This document shows positions 36,371-46,470 of a stretch of DNA of 64,000 nucleotides, in pieces. The position numbers were made by a program, and so were the translations under genes. The stretch comes from Harmonia axyridis (lineage: Eukaryota; Arthropoda; Insecta; Coleoptera; Coccinellidae). Each line of letters begins with the position of its first letter. Position 1 is the stretch's first letter. The notes beneath the pieces are model-generated. The model did not search any database, was not told where the DNA came from, and was given only the letters and a program-made list of their open reading frames with translations. The DNA lies in the NCBI RefSeq assembly GCF_914767665.1, contig NC_059504.1, forward strand, positions 7,566,501-7,630,500, given 5' to 3'.

Positions 36371-37474
36371 TCTGTAATTTTCGAATATTTGGTTGAATAT
36401 GGTATAAAACGTTTTGGTTCGACTCGCTATCAGGAATCCGTGGTCAAAATCCATTCTGTCCGGCCGATCGTCCTTGAACAGGATAACTGTCGAACGGAAT
36501 GACAGTTTAAATTTTCAGAGTAGATTTGGAAGATAAATATCTCGGATAAGTTCGATATTGGGCAAAATCGACCAAAATCGGTGTTCTCGGAGTAACGAAA
36601 ACAAACATATTGTTTATAGAGCTTTGTTTCAAACTGAAGCATATTCGAATCATTTCAAATTTCGAAAACAGAATGATTAACATTCCAAGAATTCAAAACT
36701 GAAAGAACAGACAGAGCATCATTGTAAGGGCGGCCTTATACAGCCGGAATGGCTCTCTGAATTCATACTCTCAATTCATAATATTAGTTAAGAAAACACA
36801 TAATTCCATACTAATCCACTATTCACCTCACAAATTCTGATTTTTTCGGAGTATTAATATCTAGAATTTGCAAGCTTCCAGAATTCAGATTATGAATTGA
36901 GAATATGAATTCAGAGAGACATTCCGGCAGCATAAGTCCGGCCTTAGTCTATTCTAAAATGACATATACTTCAATAAGCGGACATGCCATATAGAATCAT
37001 AATTTAATATTCCCACTTATTTCTACTCTCTCTGATTCATAGTGCCAGCAATTAATATCTATGAACTTAGTTTGGCATGTCTCTATCTGTATCACACATA
37101 GACCATGTCTATATGGTATCACAGAACATACGTTAAATTTCGACGTGAAAACATATATGAAGTACGATGAATTATTGAAAATTCGAAAAATCATATCTGT
37201 ATTAGCTTGCTAGATTAGAAAATGATATTAATAGATTCTTATGATGAAACTGTTACGAAACCAGTATGCCGATTTTCATCATTAACGAACTTAACCGAGA
37301 TATCTATATGCCGAACATACTCTGAAAATTTCAACCGTCTAGCTCATTCCGTTCGACAGTTATCGGATACACGGTCGGCCGGACAGAATCAATTTCGACC
37401 ACGGATTCTTGATCAGTGAGTCAAACCATATCGTTTAAGATCATTATTTTCAGCCAAAAATTCGAAAATTAGAG
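36371..37474. repeat. Composite inverted repeat, arms about 185 bp
   Basis: The left arm (36371-36555) and right arm (37286-37474) are diverged reverse complements. Matching blocks are taattttcgaat / ttcgaaaatta, atccgtggtc / gaccacggat, tgtccggccga / tcggccggaca, gtcgaacggaatgac / tccgttcgacagt, and gatatatctcgg-type ends. The outer flanks carry gacaggaccg (near 36201) and cggtcctgtc (near 37600), which may be the real termini. It lies within the large transposon and itself encloses the MITE at 36725-36946. Confidence 0.7.
36725..36946. mobile_element. MITE with terminal repeats of about 58 bp, TA target site
   Basis: The left terminus (taagggcggccttata, then ccggaatggctctctgaatt) is inverted at the right (attcagagagacattccgg, then cataagtccggcctta) with a handful of mismatches. 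Treating the outer TA as the duplicated target gives a core of about 218 bp. No gene is present. It is nested within the inverted composite. Confidence 0.8.
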
Positions 37475-38254
37475 ATAGCAACCGGTTTTTAGCAAACAAT
37501 CAGAAATGAGTTATGAAATAGAAGGTATAGTCCTTTCTCGGAATCGAAAATACTCATACGTATAAGGTATGTTGTAGAAAAACTGATTCGGAAGCAGTTC
37601 GGTCCTGTCTCACCATAGAGGTAGTGCTGAAGTAAATAATATCAGAATGTTTTATAGTAACTATATAATAGCTAAGTTATCTTAAAAAGCTTGCCGATGA
37701 TGCAGAATTATTTTATAAGAAGACGCCATTGAAAAATTACATCATTTGTGGTGGTAGGAAATGGCGAGGAATTAAAATGATGAAAATCATTGATATGTGA
37801 AGATTACAACCGCCCAAGTACGAAAACTCACTCAAATTGATGCGTAGATCAAATATAGATATGTTTCATTTACAAAAAAGATCATCAGATTCACTAACCT
37901 AATTTTTTGATAATTTTTTTTATTATTTTTTTACTGAAAACATTTGTGAATAGGTGGCGCGTTAATAATCTATTATTTTTATGCTCGATTTCACGATAAA
38001 ATTTCATTTGCATCATAAGTTCATTTCGGTCATCATGAAATATGTCTCAAACTTCATAACTAAGTATGATTCGAATATAATCTCTAGTGAGAAAACCCAA
38101 CCGACATTCCAGTATTATGTCTTCTCATTCCTAAAGAATTATATTAATATATACTTATTGAAACTGTAGGCATCAATTACAAAATATTTTGATTTTATAG
38201 ATGGCAATGCATGTCGTTTTTTCACTTCAGAACGTTTAATGAAGTCAGTTATAC

Positions 38255-38593
38255 AGCTCTTATAAAACAGTTTTTAGTTGATTCCCAAATATTAGGTATA
38301 TAACCATTACATTTTATACTGTATTATGCAAATATTCATTGAAACTGTTTTATAATGTCGTTAATGAATTTTTTAGCAGCAGCCAGAATGTTTATAAAAT
38401 TGTTTCGTAACGTTACTAGAAGGCTTTATGAAATTCCTACGGAGACAAATGTATTTTATAAAATGGTGCCAATTTTACGCTAGTAGCTGTTGTATACAAG
38501 CATTGAAAACATTTCCGAGACCAAGGATATTTTATAACATTACCATTCAAAACGTTTTGGCAACAGTTACAAAATATGAAATTGCTAGTTGGG
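38255..38593. repeat. Right subterminal repeats (TTATAAA type)
   Basis: Copies of cttataaaac, tttataatg, tttataaaatt, tttataaaatg and tttataaca occur within 340 bp of the right end, mirroring the left end of the transposon. The pairing of this pattern at both ends supports the element boundaries. Confidence 0.6.
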
Positions 38594-39150
38594 CATAGTA
38601 GATAATTCCCTGCCAGTCCCACCAAACACATAGCAAAGCCTTCCTGGCCGTCAATCTACACTTGACCACGACCGTTTTCGCTTGACGTTGTCGTAACTGA
38701 TCCACTTTTCATCACCAGTCACCAACCGCTTCAAAAATGAGCTGATTTTGTTGCGATTCAGCAGTGATTCACATATGAAAATTCGTTCCATGAGGTTTGT
38801 TAAGTTAACTCATGTGGTATCAATACATCGAGCTTCTTCTTGAGATCAACCTTATGAAAATGGTTCTTCGCAGTCTTGAGCTCTTGAACAATCGAAATAT
38901 ATGACGGTCGAACCCGACAATGTCCATGATTTTCTCGAAATTTTCGACAATTCCAGTACGTGGTACATCTTTGACATCGAAATTACCGAAACGGAATCGA
39001 CGAAACCATAATTGTGCGTGATTGGCTGTTATTGTATCAGGACAATAAACACTATTTACATTTTCAGCCGCCTGGCTTGCATTTTTACCTTTATCGTAGA
39101 AACTCTGTAAAATATAGTGTATTTTCTCTTTACTAGCGCCAATGTTTGAC
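38594..39150 (-). pseudogene. Mariner transposase, N-terminal half, split by insertion
   Basis: From about 39150 downward the minus strand reads K-E-K-I-H-Y-I-L-Q-S-F-Y-D-K-G-K-N-A-S, W-F-R-R-F-R-F-G-N-F-D-V-K-D-V-P-R-T-G, I-M-D-I-V-G, L-D-V-L-I-P-H-E-L-T, M-K-S-G/D-E-K-W-type blocks (first catalytic D region) and A-M-C-L-V-G-L-A-G/W-W-D-W-Q-G-I-I-Y-Y in mixed frames. It breaks off exactly where the other half resumes at 30456. Together the halves make a transposase of about 330 codons. Several frameshifts predate or follow the insertion. Confidence 0.88.
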
Positions 39151-40449
39151 GCGTGCTCAAACTAAACTGAGTCAACTAATCACAAAACTGAAAACAATGT
39201 TTTTGTAGTAAGAAACATTTTTTTTTTTAACACCTAGTGAATCTAGTGAACTTATACAACGCAATATATAGATAACTAAAGCTATCTATTGCAGAAATAA
39301 CGGATTTCTTTTTACAACACCTAATAATAATGAACAACTTATTGATTTATTGGAAGATATTCCTTGATACAATGAAAAAAATTCGTAAATAAGTTGAACC
39401 AATTTTGAATATAATGATGATTCTCCTCATCGGTTGAATTATGATGACCTTATTTATCAATACAATGAACTTTTTCATTGAATATATGTACACTTTTGTT
39501 TCATTGTGTTTGGTTCAATTTGTGGTACAATTTACAATTATCCCACCATGTAAAAAGTAAACAATTTAACTCCAAATAAACCCAGTAGCAACATAATGAT
39601 TTAATCAGAAAATGAACAAAACACAAGTCCAATTTGCTATCAACCCATCAGTAACTCTCAGTGACGCCAAACTGGGGACAAAAAACAGCCCATCTTAAAA
39701 CATATTTTTCTGGCGCTTCTTTTTCATTCCCCGACCACAATGCCAGAATTCGTTAAGAAGGAAATTGAGTTTTTGGACCCAACCATAGAGCTTGTCTTGA
39801 AGACGAAATTTATTACTAATTCCGGCATAACAGATGACCGTTTAGTTTAATGAAGATATCCGAGATCCATTCCGCAACAAAGAGATATATATGTGTATCT
39901 CAACCACACACAAATCTCTTTCAGCGTATGAGTTCTCTCCCCCCTCTCTTCTACCCCCTCAACCAGCGCGCATCGCATCTTTATGTAAATTTATTACCCC
40001 AAATTGAATTATAAATTTGAATAACAATAACACCGAATGACGAATATCACCGAGTTTAGGGTTTCACGGCTTGCTAAAAATTAAGTGTATTGGAGCGCCC
40101 TCTGTCTACCCCTACTTTAACCGCTTCACGGGGTTGTGTGGGGAGTACGTTCATTGTGCCGTGATTGCTTGAATAATCATTTTTGATTTTCCGATCTGAG
40201 CCCTTGAAGGTTGTCAATTTGGCTATTGTTTCCGGTGAATGCGAAGATTTTGGGATGTCGTTAAATTTTGTAATTTGATTGTGAAGATCAAGGAAGCGAT
40301 GGAGATAAAGAAAAAGCTCTGTTGCCAAATTTGAGGAAAGCACTGACGTGGAAATGGGAACTTTTGAGCGCACGTGCATTCATGATTATGACCTTGTTGA
40401 ACACATCTATACAGTAATTCATTAATCGTATTTAAATTTTCTAAGGTCT
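39151..40449. other. Non-coding interval
   Basis: AT-rich, with a pyrimidine-rich patch near 39925-39990 (ctctcccccctctcttctac, then gcgcgcatcgcatc). A minus-strand 101-aa frame at 40074-40379 is not recognised. No gene is assigned. Confidence 0.35.
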
Positions 40450-41975
40450 AGGTATGGAAAATTCTGCGAAAATTTTCGACAGAAAAATTTTCGGGCTAGT
40501 TCAATTCTGACACCGCTCTCCGATTGCTAGTCGTAGACCTCACAGTTTAAAAAATTTGAACTCGAAATTTGGGAAAAAAAGGTAAAAATTGAATCTTTTT
40601 CCAAGAATCGTTATATCTCCTAAAATATCTATCACAGACCCTTCAAATGGGAAAGTTTTTCAGAGATCGAGTTCTGATTTGAAATATAGTGAGGTTTCAA
40701 GTGCATAGCTCATATCCAGAAGAAGTGGCAGCCTCGAGATAATTATCAATTTTATTTTTACAAATTTCAGATTATTTCCTATTATTCAAGAAATAATAGA
40801 CTAATCGCACAACTGCATGCATTTTCGTGATCTACGTAATTGAATCAATCAATAAAAAGGAACAATATTTCCATGAGGAAGGTTTTCAATGTTTTTAAAT
40901 TTTCCAAACATTTTTCGACCAAAAATTTTCGGGTGAGTTCGAAATTCGGCTAGTTAGAGATCGTCACTTTTGACACCGTTCACCGATTTTCCGTAGACCT
41001 CACAATTTAAGTTAATTTGAATTCGAAATTTTGGAAAAAACAGTGAAAGTTGAATTTCTATCCAAGAATCGTTATATCTCCTAAAATATTTGTCACAGAC
41101 CCCTCAAATGAATACGTTTTTCAGAGATCGAATTCTGATCAAAAACATAATGACGTTTCAAGTGTGTAGCTTCTGTCCAGAAGAAGTGACAGCTTCGAGA
41201 AAATTATCGAATTTTTTTTGAAAATTTGAGATTATTTTCTATAATTCATGAAATAATAGACTAATCGCCCAACTGCAAGCATTTTCGTGATCTACGTAAT
41301 CGAATCAATCAATAAAAAGGTATTATATTCCCATGAAGGCATGAAATTTTTTAGAATTTTTTAAAGAAAATGGAAAATTCTGCAAAAATTTTCCACAAAA
41401 AAATTTCAGATGAGTTCGAAATTCGGCCAATTAGAAAACGCCTGACACCGCTCACCGATTTTTCGTAGACCTCACAGCAGGAAATTCGAACTCGAAATTT
41501 GGGAAAAAAACAGTAAAAATTGAATCGTTATATCTCCTGAAATATTCGTCACAGACCCTTCAAATGAAAACCTTTTTGAGAGATCGAGTTCTGATCTAAA
41601 ACATAGTGAGGTTTCAAGTCCTCATGTCCATGAGAAGAAATTAACAATTTTTTTTTCAAACTTTCAGATTATTACCTATAATTCATGAACTAATACATTA
41701 ATCGTACAACTGTGAGCATTTTTGTGAATTCCCTATCGAAGCAATCAATAAAAAGATATAATATTTCCATGAGGGAACTTTCAATTTTTTTAAATGTTAT
41801 AATTCTTATAGATCGAGTTCTGCTCTGAGAAAAATATCGAAGTTTCAAGTCCGCATCTTGCCCCAAGAAGACTTGGCAGCCTCGAGAATTTTTTTTTTTG
41901 AAAATCTCAGTTCACAACCTATACTTCTAAAATAATGGACTGATCGCAAAACTGCAAGTATTGTATACTATGTAT
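40450..41975 (+). repeat. Tandem satellite-like array, unit about 456-461 bp
   Basis: Three near-full units and a partial fourth follow head to tail. The marker tcgttatatctcct occurs at 40608, 41069 and 41525, giving spacings of 461 and 456. Each unit carries cgaaatttgggaaaa, cacagacccttcaaatg, gatcgagttctgat, gaagaagtggcagcctcgag and aataatagactaatcgc. Units differ by scattered changes and small indels. A lone relative lies at 6395-6640. No open frame is conserved. Confidence 0.88.
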
Positions 41976-42104
41976 GCTCTGTTACTGTTCCATCGCCACT
42001 TTAGGCACAACACTGTAATTTTTTTCACCCTACAGCTAATGCTAATAATTGCACTATCAACACTGACAAAACAAACGTAATAATATTCAGAGCAAGTAAT
42101 TCAA

Positions 42105-42235
42105 AAGTAATTCAAGTAATGGTTGGATAGTCCCCCGGAACCAGAAAATTTCTTATCCTTTCCGGGGCTCGAACCTCGACCTCCGGCTTAGGAATTACCA
42201 ATTCATCCATCTAGATCAACCGCCCGCATTGACAT
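42105..42235 (-). repeat. tRNA-derived SINE, minus strand
   Basis: Read on the minus strand, gggcggttgatctagatgg leads to an A-box-like region, then GGTTCGAGCCCC (42164-42175), a good RNA polymerase III B box with a flanking gaggtc and ccgg. The body continues with gaaaggataag and ggttccgggggactatcc. There is no tRNA cloverleaf 3' end with CCA, so it is a SINE-type derivative and not a functional tRNA. The 3' tail is not clearly delimited. Confidence 0.6.
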
Positions 42236-43390
42236 AACAAATGTCAAAAATACACAATGTTGCCATTACAACCATTTTAAATTGTATAACCCTCTATATT
42301 TCAAGCTCATTTTCATGAGAAAACATTCCAATCGAATATTTCACCCCAAATAAGTCATCACCAACCCTCAGTTCAAAGATCAAATAACTCCCACGCTATC
42401 CGAATGTCATCACCTCCCCAGATTTTTCTCCGTCATTAATATGCTGAGTTAATACCGCAACTTTCAGACCTCCACCGGTCTACGAACCAGGAACGACACA
42501 AGCAATTTAAAGTTTTTCCTTCCAATATGGCCAAGCGACGCTGTTTATCTTTTACAAAGGAGGGCCCGGGCGGTCTGGGAGGTGGAGAGGGGGTTGTTCG
42601 GGAGGTGGTTTTCCCGTCCGCCATCTCGGGATAAATCAAAGGCGACTCGACGAAAATCAGAACCAACACGAGGAGAATAACTCAAACAAGAAATGAAGGA
42701 AGAATTAATGAAACGTCACATGATTTCAATATCAAAGGGATTTTAATCGAGATGAGGGGCAGGCATGCGTGAAAATTGTCATAAGAAAACGTCTTCGGTC
42801 GACGGACTCATCGACAGGGGTTGTATTCGGTCTATCGAAAATTTTGATTTGATTCCGGGTTCAGTTCTGAAACTTTTTATATGTTCTTCCTGTTCGCCTG
42901 GTAAGATATCCGAGCTGAGGTATTCTGGTTCAATAATTTGATGAATCTTTTGAAAGCCCACGGTACCATCAGAACAATTGGTTCAGCTTTATTTATTCAT
43001 TATAGTAATGTCGAAATTCGTTTTCACAAATGAAATTGTAGCCTTTAGTTTTTCATATGAATCGAAAGATCTTGAACAAGATTTTAGAAAGAAGTAATCA
43101 CAAATGTGACATAGCAATGGAAGCACTGAGCTCCAATGTCATTTATATGAAGAAGATATTAAAGTTCCCAAAAAATTACTAAATATTAAGTAACAAGAAT
43201 GAGAGTTTTTCTAATCTGGGTTTCTGCCCACTCCAGGAAATCAAAAGAATCGAATTGGCCAATAAATTTTCCAGAAAGATAACTTGAATACTTTTTACTG
43301 GCCGGAATTTTCCTGGAGTATGGAAAAATGCACCTATAACAGAGAGAGATTTTGAGAGAAGGAGGAAACACTGTGGAATAATCTTCTAGG
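42236..43390. other. Interval with one GC-rich patch, no recognised gene
   Basis: A GC-rich patch lies at about 42460-42630 (ggagggcccgggcggtctgg) with a short proline-rich frame on the minus strand. Minus-strand frames at 42779-42961 and 43186-43371 are not recognised. Confidence 0.35.
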
Positions 43391-43398
43391 GATACATC

Positions 43399-44201
43399 TA
43401 TGGATTCATCAAGCCAAGTAGCTAGACATTTTAACTAACCACTTGACTTGAAAATCAAGCTCGTGAAAAATTACATACTTGAGCTTGACTTGTCTCGATT
43501 TTAGATAGCTTTATATGCACGCGTCGCATGGCATATATTTCTGCAATTTCGTGCGCGCTCAGACTGAATATGGGGATTCCTCGAGCGCCGAGAGACTGAA
43601 GTATTCGCCAGTGTTACTTTATTAGTAGTTTCCTCACATTTCCATGGAATTTTTTGGTAGATTTTGGTAGTTTCAGAAATATCTTTCCAAACTTGGCTAA
43701 AATGTCCAAGGATATCGTATCAACGCCAGCAGCTTCAGCTCCTGTTGAAAGACAATTTTCCAGAGCAGCTTCTACAGTTACAAAAACCCGCAATAGGTTA
43801 GGCCACAAATCTGTAGGATACTTCATGTATCTTAAATCCTGGATGTGGAATTATGAAATCAAACCAAGCCTAGAGGTGTCTCAATATTGACAAAATATTT
43901 TTTTTTCAATTTTGTTATGAATTCATTTATGTTTCTATTTCAAAAAAGTTGATATTTTCGGTTCTTTTATATAATAAGTTTAATAAATAAAAGTATTTTT
44001 CGCAAGGTTCTTTCTCATCTCATCATTTTTTTATTTATGTGATACTACACAATAAAACTGCTAAAAATCAAGTAGCTTGATATAATTCAAGTGCTTGACA
44101 AATAAATACTTTACTCGACTTGAGATTTTAAAACTACAACTTGATTCGAAATCAAGTCAAGATCAAGCCAAGTAGCTTGAAAATCAAGCCGTAAATCCCT
44201 A
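43399..44201 (+). mobile_element. Non-autonomous hAT element with 8-bp target duplication
   Basis: Terminal repeats are tatggattcatcaagcc at the left and the inverse of tagggatttacggcttga at the right. The flanks are GATACATC (43391-43398) and GATAGATC (44202-44209), 7 of 8 matching, as expected for hAT. Multiple acttgact/tcaagt subterminal repeats crowd both ends. At 803 bp it retains only the C-terminal piece of a hAT transposase. Confidence 0.85.
43654..43890 (+). pseudogene. hAT C-terminal dimerisation domain fragment
   Basis: This 78-aa open frame contains P-A-A-S-A-P-V-E-R-Q-F-S-R-A-A and T-R-N-R-L, the signature of the hAT C-terminal dimerisation region, then L-K-S-W as at the end of many hAT transposases. 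The DDE core and BED finger are missing, so it is a leftover within the 803-bp element. Its open state suggests recent origin. Confidence 0.8.
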
Positions 44202-44539
44202 GATAGATCACTCCACTTCAAGATCAGAAAAGTTCTTGGATCTCAGTAGGAAGATGGTACAACTCCTCAGAACTTCTGCTACCTCAGGAGGCACCCAATA
44301 AGAATAGGGTTATAAGAAACTGACGAGAGCCAATTTTGCGGGGGGAGTAGGAAATTGATCACTACAAATGCAAAAAATTCTTAGAACAAGAAATTTCCAA
44401 GAGTGAGGATGTGATAATTTCAAAGCTAACCCAGATTCTGGAGTTCATCAAACCTCTGGAAGGCAAACTGTAGCTATTATCAGTTTTTGCACCTTCGTCG
44501 GTAATATCTCAAGTTCGAAAAATGTTAAAAATGCATGGA

Positions 44540-44885
44540 TGATGACGATGACCAAGACTAAGGTCTATTTCACAAATCCATGACAACCATGGTCAAATTG
44601 GATGAAATGCTGGACCATCCAGTTCATTTTCCAGATCTAGCTCCCGGTGATTATTGCCTTTTTGCAGACCTATAAATAATACTCCAGGAGAGAAATTTGA
44701 CTCTAATAAAGGAGTGATTGCCAATTTCGAAAGCAGAGACGAATCTTTCTAGAGACAAATATTGAAACTCAGTAGAGCTTTTGAGTAATTGTATTACTCT
44801 TGGAAGTTTTTCGTTGACGCATGAAGTCGAATTTTCAAGAAAATGTGTGATGTGTTTTTACTGGTTTGTCCCGGAATTTTTGAAT
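44540..44885 (+). pseudogene. Degraded mariner transposase C-terminus
   Basis: The plus-strand frames give H-D-N-H-G/T-M-V-K-L-D-E-M-L, F-P-D-L-A-P-G-D-Y-C-L-F-A-D-L, E-K-F-D-S-N-K-G-V-I, and F-E-S-R-D-E-S-F, closing with a terminal-repeat-like ggtttgtcccggaatttttg. These are DD34D C-terminal blocks broken by stops and frame changes. The N-terminal two thirds are absent. Confidence 0.65.
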
Positions 44886-45274
44886 GAAATGTTAACTTTC
44901 TAGCTTAGCGTCATCGATATATTAATTCTACTAATACATGAGATATAACCATGAATAATTGTATCAACTATATCTTCAACTAGTATTTTTGATAATTTTT
45001 TCTGACTTATATTATTGTGAAACCCACTGTATTCATATAGAATCGTCCATAAGTAATTAATACCTTTGACCTTTAAAAAATTTTTAATAACTGTACGAAC
45101 ATTCTCTAATGTGAATAGTCCTTCAAGCCTGCACGCACCAACTAACTGAACAGCTTAAGCCTAAAGGAACAGTAGAATCCAACTAAAACTTGGCGATATC
45201 TGCGTTTAAACTGTCGTACATTCAACGTTGGTAGTTGTGGGGGTGATAATGTGAGATAATATCATTCTGAGTCG
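44886..45274. other. Non-coding interval, nothing recognised
   Basis: AT-rich. It contains no frame or repeat I can identify. Confidence 0.35.
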
Positions 45275-45622
45275 TTATACGCGGATCCTTTGACGCGTCA
45301 ACGGAACCACTCTGCCTAGCAGGTTCCCCCAATCCTGTCGTTTGTGGGTGCATATATATGGATACCATTCCAGGCCACCTATCTCTCCTACGGCATAATA
45401 ATTGAAGTTGTTAGCTTCGCCCCTCTCTTGCGACCAACTTTGTGCTAATACTCCTCTAATGGTCTTATGACCGTCTTTTATGTATACGTTTGGGCGTTCA
45501 AAGCGTTGACTTGTATCCTGATCCTTCGGGAAACCATTCTGGAGGTCTATAATTGGTGGGTCAGCTGTCTTAATGGCTGGAAATATTGCAAATAGTGTCT
45601 CATGGATATGATTGTCATACAA
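45275..45622 (-). CDS. Unidentified 115-aa reading frame
   Basis: This frame is open from ATG 45622 to a stop at 45275, with a protein-like mix of residues (several W, P and Y; E-R-P-N-V-Y-I-K-D, W-S-Q-E-R-G-E and G-G-L-E-W-Y-P-Y-I segments). Such composition is unusual for random frames in this AT-rich DNA. I do not recognise the family. It abuts a DD41D element at 45632, so it could be a gene fragment truncated by insertion, a captured viral piece or an exon. Acceptor-like TTTCCAG lies inside near the start. Confidence 0.3.
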   Translation of the reverse strand: MYDNHIHETLFAIFPAIKTADPPIIDLQNGFPKDQDTSQRFERPNVYIKDGHKTIRGVLAQSWSQERGEANNFNYYAVGEIGGLEWYPYICTHKRQDWGNLLGRVVPLTRQRIRV

Positions 45623-45631
45623 GGGTTACTA

Positions 45632-46276
45632 AAGGGTGTTTTTTTAGAGCTATAGAACTTTTAATCGCAATAAAACAATGATGGATTATTCGATTGACAT
45701 GAATTTTATTTTTCCTAAAGATAATCTTTTGGCATTACATTTTAAATATGATTTCTGGCATATGACCGCCACGGCTGGCTCGGATGTAGTCCAATCTGGA
45801 CGTCCAATTTTCGATGACTTTTTCCAACATTTGTGGCCTTATATCGGCAATTACACGGCGAATGTTGTCTTCCAAATGGTCAAGGGTTTGTGGCTTATCC
45901 GCATAGACCAATGACTTTACATAGCCTCACAGAAAGTAGTCTAGCGGTGTTAAATCACAAGATCTTGGAGGCCAATTTACAGGTCCAAAACGTGAATCGA
46001 TTGTGGCACGAGCTGTGTGACATGTTGCGCCGTCTTGTTGGAACCACAGCTCCTGGACATCATGGTTGTTCAATTCAGGATTGAAAAAGTTAGTAATCAT
46101 GGCTCTATACCGATCACCATTGACTGTAACGTTCTGGATATCATCGTTTTTGAAGAAGTACGGACTAATGATTCCACCATCCCATAAAGCGCACCAAACA
46201 GTCAGTTTTTCTGGATGTAACGGTGTTTCGACATACACTTGAGAATTAGCTTCACTCCAAATGCGGCAGTTTTGTT
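45632..46276 (-). mobile_element. DD41D mariner-like element, copy C, truncated
   Basis: The 3' terminal repeat (aagggtgtttttttagagct) starts after TA at 45630-45631. On the minus strand the transposase body is readable from N-C-R-I-W-S-E-A-N through V-E-T-P-L-H-P-E-K-L, F-Q-Q-D-G-A-T-C-H and S-C-D-L-T-P-L-D-Y-F. About 12 residues after T-I-D are deleted. The N-terminal part is absent; at 46277 the sequence switches to a different mariner family. Confidence 0.8.
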
Positions 46277-46470
46277 CTTCATAGCTTGAAAATTTTCACG
46301 ATTTAAATCCATCTTTTGGCAGAGATGAAATTTCCAATTTACTGTAAACAACAGAAATTGTGCTCGCACGTCAAAACATTATGAGTACTTATAACACAAA
46401 AAGATGTCAAATTTTACGATGTCAGTATCAGATTTCACCTGGCAATATCAGTGTTGCCAATTCTCAATAC
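46277..46470 (-). pseudogene. 5' end of a second mariner family fused to DD41D copy C
   Basis: On the minus strand, a terminal-repeat-like gagaattggcaacactgata is followed by an untranslated leader and M-D-L-N-R-E-N-F-Q-A-M, the start expected of a distinct mariner lineage. The sequence then runs into the DD41D body at a point equivalent to K-N-K-T/N-C-R-I-W. This is a chimeric junction. Confidence 0.6.

Larger units (their letters stand above)
30457..38593 (+). mobile_element. Two-gene CACTA-like DNA transposon inserted in a mariner
   Basis: The ends are fixed by the interrupted host mariner: host sequence ...gtagctCA | element | CAtagtagata..., where deleting the element plus one CA restores the G-I-I-Y-Y-E-L-L reading. 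Terminal repeats are CCCAACGAGCAA at 30457 and the inverse of CCCAACTAGCAA at 38593, 11 of 12 matching. The length is 8137 bp. It encodes a tnp2-like transposase (30992-33165, +) and a DUF4806-type protein (35220-33235, -) that converge with 69 bp between stops. The region 35465-38250 holds later insertions. Subterminal TTATAAA-type repeats at both ends resemble CACTA architecture, although the termini are not CACTA. Confidence 0.88.

Noticed and set aside
42105..42235. Functional tRNA gene
   Set aside because: A B box is present but no full cloverleaf with acceptor pairing could be drawn, and the sequence continues past the tRNA end as in SINEs.
45275..45622. Assignment of the 115-aa frame to a viral capsid
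   Set aside because: The impression was vague and no conserved motif could be named, so it is left unidentified.
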